Shown here piece after piece: positions 16,491 to 28,318 of a DNA stretch of 64,000 nucleotides. The translations under genes and the position numbers were made by a program. Source of the stretch: Bacillus sp. NEB1478 (lineage in GTDB: Bacteria; Bacillota; Bacilli; Bacillales; Fictibacillaceae); assembly GCF_031582965.1 (NCBI RefSeq), contig NZ_CP134049.1, forward strand, positions 434,001-498,000, read 5' to 3'. The notes beneath the pieces were generated by a model. That model ran no database searches. It was not told where the DNA came from and saw only the letters and a program-made list of their open reading frames with translations. Numbering within the stretch: position 1 is the first letter of the stretch; each line of letters opens with the position of its first letter.

Positions 16491-17484
16491 TAAAGAAAAC
16501 CCATACAATAATATGCTTTCCTCATCTATCGAGAAATATGGTGTGAATGTAACGAACTTCCGTCAAAGAAATTTTTTAGATATAAAAAAAAATGAAATAC
16601 TTCATTTACATTGGCCTCATTCACTATATCAAAGTAATTCTTTAATGGTTATGACTTTTAAAGCAATAGCTTTAATATTAGTATTATCAGTTTTGAAACT
16701 TAAGGGAAGTAAAATTGTATGGACACTACACAATTTATATCCTCATAAATATAAGTATAAGTTTATGGAAAAAATTATAAGAAAAAAAATTATTAGTATT
16801 TCCAACTTAATTATTACTGCAGGTGAATTCATTAAGAAGGAAGCTATTAATGAGTTTAATATAGAAAATAAACATATTGAGGTTATTCCGATAGGTAATT
16901 ATGTTGAATTATACAATCAAGAAAGATCAATGTATGACATTAGACAAAAATATAATATACCAGAGAAGAATTTTATCTTTTTATTTTGTGGAGCAATTAA
17001 AGAATACAAAGGTGTAATTGAATTACTAGAAAGTTTTATAAAGTTAAAAGAGAAAAAAAATAATATATCTCTAATTATTGCTGGGAAACCAGATTATTTT
17101 ATGAACCAAAAGCTTAATAAATATTTAGGGACTGAAAATATATATTTAGATCTAAGATTTATTCCTGATGATGAATTAAGTACCTTGTTAGATAATTGTA
17201 ACGCCGTAGTTTTACCTTTTAAAAATATTACGACATCTTCATCAGCAATTCTTGCTTTAAGCTTTTATAAACCTATAGTTGCATTAGATGCTCCATTTTT
17301 TAGAGAATATTTTGATGATAATACTTCCGTGTTATTCAATAATATAGGAGGTTTATCGTACGCAATGGAAAAAATCATGAAATTGACAATTGATAAAAGT
17401 ACTTTTGATAAAAGAATTATAGACTTAGATTGGGAGAGGATAGGAAATCAGATGAAAAAAATATACTTAGGATTATATAATTAG
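16462..17484 (+). CDS. GT-B glycosyltransferase
   Basis: AAAGGAGG at 16449-16456 sets the start at ATG 16462, giving MKVWMFPKTNKENPYN and a 29-nt overlap with the polymerase gene. The 340-residue protein has HLHWPHSLYQS and TLHNLYPHK in the acceptor half, and FLFCGAIKEYKGVIELLESF and the binding region SSSAILALSFYKPIVALD in the donor half. These place it with glycosyltransferase family 4-like enzymes. It is probably one of the repeat-unit transferases. The specificity is unknown. Confidence 0.85.
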   Translation: MKVWMFPKTNKENPYNNMLSSSIEKYGVNVTNFRQRNFLDIKKNEILHLHWPHSLYQSNSLMVMTFKAIALILVLSVLKLKGSKIVWTLHNLYPHKYKYKFMEKIIRKKIISISNLIITAGEFIKKEAINEFNIENKHIEVIPIGNYVELYNQERSMYDIRQKYNIPEKNFIFLFCGAIKEYKGVIELLESFIKLKEKKNNISLIIAGKPDYFMNQKLNKYLGTENIYLDLRFIPDDELSTLLDNCNAVVLPFKNITTSSSAILALSFYKPIVALDAPFFREYFDDNTSVLFNNIGGLSYAMEKIMKLTIDKSTFDKRIIDLDWERIGNQMKKIYLGLYN

Positions 17485-17495
17485 GAGATTTCTAT

Positions 17496-18932
17496 ATGTT
17501 TAAAAATTCTATTTGGTCTTTTATTAATTTAATAGGAAACCAATCTGTTTTTTTAATAACCAATGTCGTTTTAGCAAGACTTTTAAATCCGGAAATTTTT
17601 GGAATATTAGCCATATCCCAAGTGTTTACAGTTTTAGCTCAGGTATTTCAAGAATCAAGTGTGAATTCATACCTAATATATAAAAATAAAATAAATCAAA
17701 ATGAAATTGCAACAGCTTTCTGGACTAATGTTTTTCTTACCATTTTTTTATCTACTCTCCTCTTTATAATTTCTTTTCCAGTTTCAAATATTTACAATAT
17801 TGAATTAGTCGAAAAAACGATAAAAATAATTTCAGTTGGATTATTTTTGGGCTCTTTTGGTATTACAAGTAAAGCATTATTTCTAAAGTATAAAAAAATT
17901 AAGGAAATAACAATTATTGAAATAATCGGAGAGATTAGTTCTAGTATTGCAGCTATTATATTTGCTTATCATGGAAGTCCCTTATTTGCAATAACATCAA
18001 GATTAGTTATAAAACCAGCTATATGCTCAATATTATTTTTAATAACTTCGAAATCATTAATTTATTTTACAAAATTTAATTTTGATTTATTTAAGAATAT
18101 GATTCCTTATAGTAGTAAAATTCTAAGCTCTCAAACTTTTATATATTTTAATAACAATATAGATTATTTACTAATAGGGAGAATGCTTGGAAGCAAAAGT
18201 TTGGGTTTATATACAATTGCATTTCAATGGAGTGTTCTTGCAAGATACTATATATCGGGCTCTTTTAACAAGATCGCATTTCCAGAAATATCTAATAACA
18301 AATCTAACATATTAAAAGTGAAAGAAATTTATATAAACATTGTTAAAGCTGTGTCTTTTATTTCATTTCCATTTTGTAGTGGATTAATAGTTATTGCTCA
18401 TGACTTTATATTAGTGTTATATGGATCTGAATGGTTACAATCAGTTACCGTTCTCAAATTGTTATTATTATCTGGACTAATTACTTCGATAAGTACAATT
18501 GGTGGTTCTGTTTTTAATGGGTTAGGCAAGCCGCAAATTGAAATGTGGTTAAATGTGTTTTCATTTATTACATTATTTATAGTTATAGTTATAACATCTA
18601 AATATGGATTAATAGGAATTTCTTTTGGAATACTTTTTAGAACATTAATATTTGATTTCATTAAGTTGAATTTGGTTAATAAATTACTCTTATTAAACAA
18701 TTTAGCATTTTATAAAAGCTTTAATAAAATTATATATTCCACGTGTGGAATGCTGATAGTTCTTAACATTGCAAAATATTTTACTCTGAGCATGCTCCCT
18801 TTATTAAGATTGGTATTATTAATCTTAGTAGGAACATTATCTTATATTATTTTTTCTTTAGTTTTTAATAAAGAAATGTCTGTACAATTAATTAAGTTTG
18901 TTAAAAAACCATTGAAAGTTAAACATATTTAA
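17496..18932 (+). CDS. Polysaccharide flippase (Wzx, MOP superfamily)
   Basis: This 478-residue protein has about 12-14 hydrophobic segments and starts with the family pattern WSFINLIGNQSVFLITNVVLARLLNPEIFG. FNKIAFPEIS and the later LYGSEWLQSV are also typical of the WzxC/TuaB-type polysaccharide exporters. It moves the completed lipid-linked repeat unit across the membrane for Wzy. It sits between glycosyltransferase genes, 11 nt after the previous stop. Confidence 0.9.
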   Translation: MFKNSIWSFINLIGNQSVFLITNVVLARLLNPEIFGILAISQVFTVLAQVFQESSVNSYLIYKNKINQNEIATAFWTNVFLTIFLSTLLFIISFPVSNIYNIELVEKTIKIISVGLFLGSFGITSKALFLKYKKIKEITIIEIIGEISSSIAAIIFAYHGSPLFAITSRLVIKPAICSILFLITSKSLIYFTKFNFDLFKNMIPYSSKILSSQTFIYFNNNIDYLLIGRMLGSKSLGLYTIAFQWSVLARYYISGSFNKIAFPEISNNKSNILKVKEIYINIVKAVSFISFPFCSGLIVIAHDFILVLYGSEWLQSVTVLKLLLLSGLITSISTIGGSVFNGLGKPQIEMWLNVFSFITLFIVIVITSKYGLIGISFGILFRTLIFDFIKLNLVNKLLLLNNLAFYKSFNKIIYSTCGMLIVLNIAKYFTLSMLPLLRLVLLILVGTLSYIIFSLVFNKEMSVQLIKFVKKPLKVKHI

Positions 18933-18943
18933 GGAGTATGTAT

Positions 18944-21054
<2,111 letters not shown>

Positions 21055-21069
21055 AAGGTGAAAAAACAA

Positions 21070-22002
21070 ATGAAAGTTTTAGTTACTGGTGGAAGTGGGT
21101 TTGTAGGTGAACATTTAGTAACTAAATTATTGAAAAGAAATCATGAAGTGATTGTTGGTTATAGAACAAAATATCTAAACGATAGTTTTAATTCTATTAG
21201 AATTGATATCACTTCTAAAGACAGTATTAAGAAAGCTTTGCAAAAAATAAAACCAGATGTAATATTTCATCTGGCTGCTCAAAGTAGTGTGCCTAATTCA
21301 TGGAAATACCCTGCTGAGACAGTTAATACGAATACTATTGGAACTATTAATTTAGTGCAAATGGTAGGTGAAGTAGTACCTGATTCAAAAATTATTACAG
21401 TGGGGTCAAGTGAAGAATACGGGTTATCAGCTATGCATAATGAAATAATTAATGAATCGGTAATTTGTAACCCTCAAAATCCTTATGCTTCAAGTAAAAT
21501 GTTAGGTTGTCAAATTGCTTTTCAGTTTGCGAAAAAAGAAAATCTAAAATTAATACATTTAAGACCGTTTAATCACTTTGGTCCTGGGCAAAAGAAAGGA
21601 TTTGTAGTAAGTGACTTCGCTTCGCAAATTGCTGAGATTGAAGCTGGTCTCATAGAACCTGAGATAAATGTAGGAGATTTAAGTAGTTTTCGAGATTTTA
21701 CTGATGTTCGAGATATTGTAGAAGCATATGTACTATTAATAGAATCAGATATTGAATCTGGAATTTTTAATATTAGTTCAGGTATACCTATTGAAATTAA
21801 AAGTATACTTAATATATTGATCAGCCTATCGAACAAGAAAATAAAAATAAAAAAAGATGAAAAAAAAATTAGGCCTTCCAATATTAAGAAGTTTGCTGGT
21901 GACTCCTCTAAACTTAAAATACAAACCGGTTGGAGTCAAAAATATAACTTAAACGAAAGTCTAGAAGACACATTAAATTGGTGGAGAAGTCAGGTTAATT
22001 AA
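21070..22002 (+). CDS. rmd: GDP-4-keto-6-deoxy-D-mannose reductase
   Basis: The start at ATG 21070 (MKVLVTGGSGFVGEHL) is 9 nt from AAAGGTG; an in-frame GTG 21058 overlaps that ribosome site. The 310-residue SDR shows TGGSGFVG, HLAAQSSVPNSW, VGSSEEYG, NPYASSKMLGCQ and LRPFNHFGPGQ. This pattern matches RMD, which makes GDP-D-rhamnose from the Gmd product. A fucose synthetase (Fcl) would need epimerase features and differs in its motifs. The stop lies inside a terminator-like hairpin. Confidence 0.85.
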   Translation: MKVLVTGGSGFVGEHLVTKLLKRNHEVIVGYRTKYLNDSFNSIRIDITSKDSIKKALQKIKPDVIFHLAAQSSVPNSWKYPAETVNTNTIGTINLVQMVGEVVPDSKIITVGSSEEYGLSAMHNEIINESVICNPQNPYASSKMLGCQIAFQFAKKENLKLIHLRPFNHFGPGQKKGFVVSDFASQIAEIEAGLIEPEINVGDLSSFRDFTDVRDIVEAYVLLIESDIESGIFNISSGIPIEIKSILNILISLSNKKIKIKKDEKKIRPSNIKKFAGDSSKLKIQTGWSQKYNLNESLEDTLNWWRSQVN

Positions 22003-22013
22003 CCTGGCTTTTT
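21989..22013 (+). terminator. Terminator-like hairpin across the rmd stop codon
   Basis: A GTCAGGTTAATTAACCTGGC hairpin is followed by CTTTTTC. It separates rmd from manC within the operon and could reduce read-through unless an antitermination system acts. Confidence 0.65.
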
Positions 22014-22038
22014 CATTTTATATGGAGGGATTTTCATA

Positions 22039-23427
22039 ATGAAAATAGTTTTGTTATCTGGTGGTTCTGGAAAACGACTTTGGCCATTATCAAATGATTC
22101 ACGTTCAAAGCAGTTTTTAAAAGTACTAGAGGATACTGATTATAACTTGCAATCTATGGTTCAAAGGGTTTGGGGGCAAATTGAAAATGTAGGTTTAGAA
22201 GATTCTACAATAATAGCAACAGGAAAATCACAAGAAGATATGATTAAAAGTCAGCTTGATAATCAAGCTGGCTTAATTATTGAACCGAGTCGACGTGATA
22301 CTTTCCCAGCTATTGCTTTAGCCGCTTCTTATCTATATAGCCATAAGGGTGCTAACCTAGGTGAAGTTGTAGCTATCTTACCAGTTGATCCATATGTAGA
22401 TGATCAATTTTTTAATCGTATAAAAGATCTAGAGCAAACCATTAAGGATAGTGACGCTCAGCTAGCATTAATTGGAGTTAAACCTACTTATCCTTCTTCT
22501 AAATATGGTTATATTGTTCCTGATGTTAATGAGAGTGGAGAAGATTTTCTTTCAGTTGCTCGGTTTACGGAAAAACCATCTGAAGATAAAGCGAGTGAGT
22601 TAATTAGCAATGGTGCATTATGGAACTGTGGTGTTTTTGCATTTAAATTAGGATATATTATATCTATCCTAGAACAAAAAGGATTACCCATTCAATATGA
22701 AGAACTATTAAAACAATATAATCAATTACCTAAGATAAGTTTTGATTATGAAGTCGTTGAAAAAACAAAAAATATTGTTGTTCTTCCATACGAGGGATAC
22801 TGGAAAGACCTTGGAACTTGGAATACACTAACAGAAGAAATGGCTACCTCCCAAATTGGCAAAGGTGTTATTAGTAAAGATAGTAACAATGTCCATTTAA
22901 TTAATGAATTAGATATTCCAGTTACAGTATTAGGTGTTTCTAACTTAGTAGTGGCAGTTAGTCCAGATGGAATTCTAGTTTCCGATAAAGAGGCTAGTCC
23001 TCGCATAAAAGAATTAGTAGGTGAGTTTAATAACCGTCCAATGTATGAAGAGCGTCGTTGGGGATGGTACCGTGTTTTAGATTACACAAAGTTTAAAGAA
23101 GGAAAAGAAGTTTTAACAAGACGTATAGGCGTAGCTGCTGGTAAAAACTTAAGTTATCAGCTACATGACTATCGAGATGAGGTTTGGACAATCATTAAAG
23201 GTGAAGGTGAATTTATTATTAATGATAAACTTCGTTTTGTTAAACCTGGTGATGTCCTGCAAATTAAATCTGGGGATAAACATGCAGTTAGAGCAATTAC
23301 AGATTTAGAATTCATTGAAGTACAAACTGGATCACAACTTATTGAAGAAGATATTGTCCGTTTATATATGACGTGGGAAGAAATCCAAGAGAATATCTTA
23401 GAATTTGAAAAAATCTTAGTAAGATAA
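22039..23427 (+). CDS. manC: Mannose-1-phosphate guanylyltransferase with C-terminal cupin domain
   Basis: This 462-residue protein begins with the GDP-mannose pyrophosphorylase signature GGSGKRLWPLSNDSRSKQFL. It continues with IIEPSRRDTFPAIALAA, ILPVDPYVDD, FTEKPSEDKA, ALWNCGVFAF and WKDLGTWN. The last 120 residues form a cupin (RRWGWYRVLDYT, LSYQLHDYRDEVWTII, KPGDVLQI, HAVRAITDLEFIEVQ), as in type II mannose-6-phosphate isomerase fusions. It makes GDP-mannose and may also isomerise fructose-6-phosphate. No phosphomannomutase gene is in the window. It is the last gene of the operon and is preceded by ATGGAGGG. Confidence 0.93.
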   Translation: MKIVLLSGGSGKRLWPLSNDSRSKQFLKVLEDTDYNLQSMVQRVWGQIENVGLEDSTIIATGKSQEDMIKSQLDNQAGLIIEPSRRDTFPAIALAASYLYSHKGANLGEVVAILPVDPYVDDQFFNRIKDLEQTIKDSDAQLALIGVKPTYPSSKYGYIVPDVNESGEDFLSVARFTEKPSEDKASELISNGALWNCGVFAFKLGYIISILEQKGLPIQYEELLKQYNQLPKISFDYEVVEKTKNIVVLPYEGYWKDLGTWNTLTEEMATSQIGKGVISKDSNNVHLINELDIPVTVLGVSNLVVAVSPDGILVSDKEASPRIKELVGEFNNRPMYEERRWGWYRVLDYTKFKEGKEVLTRRIGVAAGKNLSYQLHDYRDEVWTIIKGEGEFIINDKLRFVKPGDVLQIKSGDKHAVRAITDLEFIEVQTGSQLIEEDIVRLYMTWEEIQENILEFEKILVR

Positions 23428-23490
23428 GAGAGCCTACATGTAGTAATTAATATATTAATAAAATCATCTTAGTAAATGTAGGAATTATTT

Positions 23491-23527
23491 AACACACCCA
23501 GGCTAACCAAAGCCTGGGTGTGTTTGT
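23491..23527 (+). terminator. Strong terminator of the exopolysaccharide operon
   Basis: A perfect 14-bp stem (AACACACCCAGGCT / AGCCTGGGTGTGTT) with loop AACCAA is followed by TGTTTGTT. It marks the end of the operon. Confidence 0.85.
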
Positions 23528-23569
23528 TATGCGATCAAAGAGAATTACAAAAACAAATTAATATTATTT

Positions 23570-23609
23570 TTTACAGATACTACTGTTTAAATTATAGAAA
23601 AATTATAAT
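23570..23609 (+). promoter_or_regulatory. Promoter of the giant repeat protein gene
   Basis: TTTACA, a 17-nt spacer and TATAGA match sigma-A boxes. A second possible -10, TATAAT, lies at 23604-23609. The gene start is 47-58 nt further on. Confidence 0.55.
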
Positions 23610-23655
23610 ATATAAGGTTGATAGAAAAAGAGATTGTATAAATAGGGGAGTCAAT

Positions 23656-26600
23656 ATGAAAAAGAAATGCTTAAAGTTTTTATTAGTCTGTTTGATATTC
23701 TCACAATTTTCAGGCTTAAAAATATCCGCTGCGGTTGATGTTACAAAACCTGTATTTGAAAGTATTAGTATAGATAAAACAAATGTAAAAGTGGGAGATC
23801 CAGTAACAATTACGATAAAAGCCCATGATACAGAGTCAGGATTAGTCGAGTCATCCTTACCTGTAGTGTATAAATCTCCTATTACTCACAAAGATCAATG
23901 GGTTTATTTATCTTACAATGCATCTATAGGTGGGTATGAAGGTTCCATAATGATGAAAGACTCTATGGAGTCAGGGGAATGGCAAATATACTTCTTTGAT
24001 CTGATGGACAACGCTGGAAATTACGATAGAATCACGGGTCCAATAGCTGGGAGTAGTTTTACTCTAACAGGAACAACTACTGATGTTACCAAGCCTATCC
24101 TTGATAGAATTAGTGTAGATAAGTCAGATGTAAATGTTGGAGATCAAGTAACGATTACGATTAAAGCACATGATACAGAGTCAGGAATAGTAGAATCAGA
24201 GGTTCCGGTAATTTACAAGTCTCCTATAACTCACAAGGACCAATGGGTATATTTACATTATAATGCTTCTATCAGTGGGTATGAAGGTTCCATAACGATG
24301 AAAGACTCTATGGAGTCAGGGGAATGGCAAATATACTTCTTTGATCTGATGGATAACGCAGGTAATTACGATAGAATCATGGGCCCAGTAGATGGGAGTA
24401 GTTTTACTCTTACAGGAACAACGACTGATGTTACCAAGCCTATCCTTGAGGGCATTAATATAGATAAGACAGATGTAAGAGTAGGAGATAAGGTAACAAT
24501 CACGATTAAAGCTAAGGATACAGAATCGGGATTAGTAAACTCATCCTTGCCTGTAATCTATAAATCTCCTATTACTCACAAGGATCAATGGGTGTATTTA
24601 CCGTATAATGCTTCTATTGGAGGGTATGAAGGTTCTATAACGATGAAAGAATCTATGGAGCCTGGGGAATGGCAAATATACTTTTTTGATTTGATGGACA
24701 ATGCAGGTAATTACGAAAGATTTATGGGGCCGTTTGCTGGGACAAATTTCACATTTCATGATTACACGCAAGACCACATAAATCCAACATTTAATAGTAT
24801 AAATATTGATAAATCAACAGTCGAAACAAACGATAATCTAGGTATAACAGTTGACGCATCCGACGATACGTTAGTGAAGAGTGTTGTTGTGAATTATGTA
24901 AAGCCTATATCAGGTGAAACAGAATCGATTACTCTATCAAAAGATTCAGATGGATTATTTAGAAATAACTACTATATTCCATCAGATTCAGAGTATGGAG
25001 AATGGAAGGTTGCCTATGCAGAAATTACCGATTTAAACAATAATAAAACAACAATATCAATTGGATTGGATTCTGGTAATTTTATAGTATTAAAACCGAT
25101 AACATCATTAGGACATAAGTTTGTCATGAATAACGAATCATGGTCGAATCAAACAATAAACGGTGATGTATATATCGGACCACAAGCGATCTTAACCATC
25201 AATCAAAATGTAACGATTAATGGAAATGTATATGTTCTTGGAGCTTTAAGGAGTTATGGTGGTTTAAAAATAAATGGCTATATTAATGCTAGAAGCTTTT
25301 ATATGGGTTATAGATACTCTTACTTTAATGGAGATGTTTCTTTAAGTGGAAGTAATTCAATCTATTCAATGGTTGCTACTACTTATCCATTGAGTGAAGT
25401 ACCAATTCAATTGTATGACACTCCTTTAATTAAGGAAGATGGCAAAATAAATCTTCGAGGTGCAACAATACCGGTTGTTGATGTCTATTTAGATAACCAA
25501 AAACTAAATGTAAGAAGTGATGGAACGTTTAGATTCACTGATTACTATGTTGGTGATAGAAAAGAAATTACTTTTACTTTTATTGATGTATTTGGAAACA
25601 CAACATACAAGAACTATAAAGTATATACCAATGACCAACCTGTTGTATCTATTGATAAACCAGAAGGTATTTATTTAGGCACACAATACATCGAACTTTC
25701 ACTTTCAAAAGACGGTAAGATTTATTATACCTTGGACGGAAATGATCCGACATCCAATAGTGCTGTATATAGTGGACCGATTACACTAGATCAATCATCT
25801 GTTCTTAAGTTTGTTGGTGAGGATGAGATTGGCAACAAGTCCGAAATTTATACGAAGAACTTCCAACTGTTTAAATTGGATGAAGTGACTAATAACAGTA
25901 AAGTAATAAAAGGATCAGGTAACCCTGATTTAACTGTAACTTTTACATTTCAAGATAAATCATATTCTACAGTTATCAATTCAGATGGACTTTTTGAAGT
26001 TGAAGTACCTAACCTGAAAGATCAGAAGACGATTTCAGTTGTTGCTAGTGACCAACAAGGAAACATAAGTAGTAATTATGAAATACAAGTAAAAGACGTT
26101 ATAGCGCCTCAAGTAAATGGAGTGGAGCAAAACGGAATCTATAATTCTGATAAAACGATTACATTTAATGAAGGAACAGCGACATTAAATGGAAATCCTT
26201 TTGTAAGTGGTACTACGGTTGTGACAGAAGGAAGTTATACACTTCAAGTTATGGATGAAGCGGGGAATATTACGAAAGTTAATTTTGGGATAGACAAAAC
26301 AGCTCCAACAATTTCTGGAGTTGAAAATAATAAGGTTTATAATCGGGATGTTATGATTTCATTTAATGAAGGCAGTGCGAAATTGAACAATGAGGTTATT
26401 ACGACAGGAAAAACTGTAAGTAATGAAGGACAATATTCATTAGAGGTTACGGATTTAGCTGGAAACAAAAAAGCAGTAAACTTTAGCATTGATAAATCGG
26501 CTCCAATTGTTAAAGGTATAGAAAACAATAAAGCTTATAATCATGATGTTTCCCCTACTTTTAATGAAGGAATTGCTAAGTTAAATGGTACAACATTTAT

Positions 26601-28179
26601 TAATGGAACTACTGTAAGTGCAGAAGGAAGTTATGCTTTTGAAGCAATTGATGCTGGCGGGAACAAAACTACAGCAAACTTCTCAATTGATAAGACAGCA
26701 CCAATAGTAACAGGAGTGAAGGATCAAGGACTATATAAACAAGATGTTATGATATCAGTAAATGAAGGATCAATAACATTAGATGGAACAGCCTTTGTAT
26801 CTGGATCAAAGGTAGCAAAAGAAGGTCAGCATATAATAATAGTAACTGATAAAGCCGGAAATCAGACGACTTTAACTTTTACGATTGATAAAACTGCGCC
26901 AACAGTAAGCGGAGTAACAAACAATAGTTCTTATAACAAAGATGTAACATTAACTTTTAATGACGGAACGGCTACCCTTAATGGTAATGCCTTTACTTCA
27001 GGTACTAGCGTTACTAATGAAGGTATATATAAATTAATTGTGACAGACAAAGCAGGTAACCAAGCAACGATCAACTTTACAATTGATAAAACAGTTCCAT
27101 TAGTAAGTGGCGTTGAAAATGAAGGTGTATACAATAAAGAAGTAACAATAACCTTTAATGAAGGCAATGCGAAATTAAATGGAACTGAGTTTAAGTCAGG
27201 ATCCATTGTAAAAACAGAAGGAACTTATAATCTAGTGGTTAAGGATGCAGCTGGGAACCAAACATCGGTGAGTTTTGTCATCGATAAATCAGCACCGACA
27301 GTTAGTGGAGTAACAAACAACGCTTCTTACAATAAAGACGTGACAGTAACATTTAATGAAGGAACTGCATTATTGAATGGCGTTTCAATAAACAGCGGAA
27401 CGATCGTTAAATCACCTGGTCTCTATACCTTAGTTGTAACAGATGCTGCTGGAAACAAAACAGAGATTAAGTTTACGATTGATAAGACAAGTCCAAAAGT
27501 GACGGGTGTAGTAAATAATGCATATTATAATAAAGACGTCACAATTTCCTTTAATGAAGGCAGTGCTTTGTTAAACGGAATTTCAATTAAGAGCGGAACA
27601 ATTGTTAAAACAGCGGGTACTTATACTGTAGCTGTGACGGATACAGCTGGAAACAAAACGACTGTTAAATTCACCATTGATAAGACAGCACCATCTCTGC
27701 CAATTATTTATAGCGTGACAGATAAATCTACATCAGTAAGTGGTAAAGCGGAATCAAACTCAGAAGTAAAGCTGTATATCGCAGGGAAATATTTTAAGAG
27801 TGTTTCTGCAGACCGTTACGGAAACTATAAATTTACGATTTCGAAACAAAAAGCTGGAACTGAGATTAAAGTAACTGCTAAGGATAAGGCAGGGAACATC
27901 AGTAAACCTAAAGTTACAAAAATTATAGATAAGACACCACCTGCTGTTCCAACAGTAAACAAAGTAACGACTAAGTCTACCTATGTAACGGGTAAAGCGG
28001 AGAACGGCGCTACGGTTTATGTTTACCGAGGAACTAGCTACTTAGGAAAAGCCGTGGCAGACTCAACTGGTTCTTTTAAGGTTAGTATAAAGCCCCAAAA
28101 GAAGGATAAGATGTTGTCTGTACATGCAAAAGACGCAGCTGGCAATACGAGTGGAAAACGATCTGTGAAAGTATATTAA
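23656..28179 (+). CDS. Giant secreted multi-repeat surface protein (1507 residues)
   Basis: AGGGGAG and a signal peptide (MKKKCLKFLLVCLIFSQFSG..., cut near ISAA) set the start at 23656. The layout in order is as follows. Three near-identical 115-residue beta repeats come first, then a divergent fourth. A beta-helix-like segment (VYIGPQAILTINQNVTINGN) follows, then a chitobiase C-terminal-like module (KIYYTLDGNDPTSNSAVYSGPI). Eight 66-residue repeats with the core YNKDVTxTFNEGxAxLNG follow, and two Ig-like repeats like those at 1766-3097 end the protein. No LPXTG, S-layer homology or catalytic motif is seen, so the mode of retention is unknown. It has its own promoter right behind the exopolysaccharide operon and may be a matrix adhesin. 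Confidence 0.9.
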   Translation: MKKKCLKFLLVCLIFSQFSGLKISAAVDVTKPVFESISIDKTNVKVGDPVTITIKAHDTESGLVESSLPVVYKSPITHKDQWVYLSYNASIGGYEGSIMMKDSMESGEWQIYFFDLMDNAGNYDRITGPIAGSSFTLTGTTTDVTKPILDRISVDKSDVNVGDQVTITIKAHDTESGIVESEVPVIYKSPITHKDQWVYLHYNASISGYEGSITMKDSMESGEWQIYFFDLMDNAGNYDRIMGPVDGSSFTLTGTTTDVTKPILEGINIDKTDVRVGDKVTITIKAKDTESGLVNSSLPVIYKSPITHKDQWVYLPYNASIGGYEGSITMKESMEPGEWQIYFFDLMDNAGNYERFMGPFAGTNFTFHDYTQDHINPTFNSINIDKSTVETNDNLGITVDASDDTLVKSVVVNYVKPISGETESITLSKDSDGLFRNNYYIPSDSEYGEWKVAYAEITDLNNNKTTISIGLDSGNFIVLKPITSLGHKFVMNNESWSNQTINGDVYIGPQAILTINQNVTINGNVYVLGALRSYGGLKINGYINARSFYMGYRYSYFNGDVSLSGSNSIYSMVATTYPLSEVPIQLYDTPLIKEDGKINLRGATIPVVDVYLDNQKLNVRSDGTFRFTDYYVGDRKEITFTFIDVFGNTTYKNYKVYTNDQPVVSIDKPEGIYLGTQYIELSLSKDGKIYYTLDGNDPTSNSAVYSGPITLDQSSVLKFVGEDEIGNKSEIYTKNFQLFKLDEVTNNSKVIKGSGNPDLTVTFTFQDKSYSTVINSDGLFEVEVPNLKDQKTISVVASDQQGNISSNYEIQVKDVIAPQVNGVEQNGIYNSDKTITFNEGTATLNGNPFVSGTTVVTEGSYTLQVMDEAGNITKVNFGIDKTAPTISGVENNKVYNRDVMISFNEGSAKLNNEVITTGKTVSNEGQYSLEVTDLAGNKKAVNFSIDKSAPIVKGIENNKAYNHDVSPTFNEGIAKLNGTTFINGTTVSAEGSYAFEAIDAGGNKTTANFSIDKTAPIVTGVKDQGLYKQDVMISVNEGSITLDGTAFVSGSKVAKEGQHIIIVTDKAGNQTTLTFTIDKTAPTVSGVTNNSSYNKDVTLTFNDGTATLNGNAFTSGTSVTNEGIYKLIVTDKAGNQATINFTIDKTVPLVSGVENEGVYNKEVTITFNEGNAKLNGTEFKSGSIVKTEGTYNLVVKDAAGNQTSVSFVIDKSAPTVSGVTNNASYNKDVTVTFNEGTALLNGVSINSGTIVKSPGLYTLVVTDAAGNKTEIKFTIDKTSPKVTGVVNNAYYNKDVTISFNEGSALLNGISIKSGTIVKTAGTYTVAVTDTAGNKTTVKFTIDKTAPSLPIIYSVTDKSTSVSGKAESNSEVKLYIAGKYFKSVSADRYGNYKFTISKQKAGTEIKVTAKDKAGNISKPKVTKIIDKTPPAVPTVNKVTTKSTYVTGKAENGATVYVYRGTSYLGKAVADSTGSFKVSIKPQKKDKMLSVHAKDAAGNTSGKRSVKVY
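23737..24771 (+). repeat. Three tandem 345-nt coding repeats
   Basis: The period is exactly 345 nt (starts 23737, 24082, 24427), each encoding 115 residues that begin DVTKP and contain SPITHKDQWVYL and GEWQIYFFDLMDNAGNY. The near identity at DNA level suggests recent duplication or gene conversion. Confidence 0.9.
26104..27687 (+). repeat. Eight tandem 198-nt coding repeats
   Basis: Repeats begin at 26104 and every 198 nt thereafter, each encoding 66 residues that end in an (I)DKT/S motif. They are more diverged than the 345-nt repeats. Repeats 7 and 8 are most alike. Confidence 0.9.
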
Positions 28180-28188
28180 ACACAATAA

Positions 28189-28223
28189 AGCACCCGGACT
28201 CTTAATGGTCTGGGTGTTTTTTT
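28189..28223 (+). terminator. Intrinsic terminator of the giant protein gene
   Basis: CACCCGGAC pairs with GTCTGGGTG, followed by seven T. Confidence 0.85.
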
Positions 28224-28257
28224 GGTTTTTCTTCCTTTTTTATAAAAAAACAACATA

Positions 28258-28289
28258 TTGCCAATTTATTAGGAGAAAAGTAATATAAT
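28258..28289 (+). promoter_or_regulatory. Promoter of the PQQ-propeller gene
   Basis: TTGCCA at 28258-28263 is followed 17 nt later by TAATAT and 20 nt later by TATAAT (28284-28289). Either could serve as the -10. Confidence 0.45.
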
Positions 28290-28318
28290 TGTATTGTCTA
28301 AAAAAGGGGTTACTACAT

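Noticed and set aside
23518..23655. N-terminal extension of the giant repeat protein
   Set aside because: The extension crosses the exopolysaccharide terminator and the promoter; AGGGGAG and a signal peptide support ATG 23656.
26104..27687. CRISPR-like or satellite repeat array
   Set aside because: The 198-nt period is a multiple of three, stays in frame and encodes diverged beta repeats, so it is a protein repeat.
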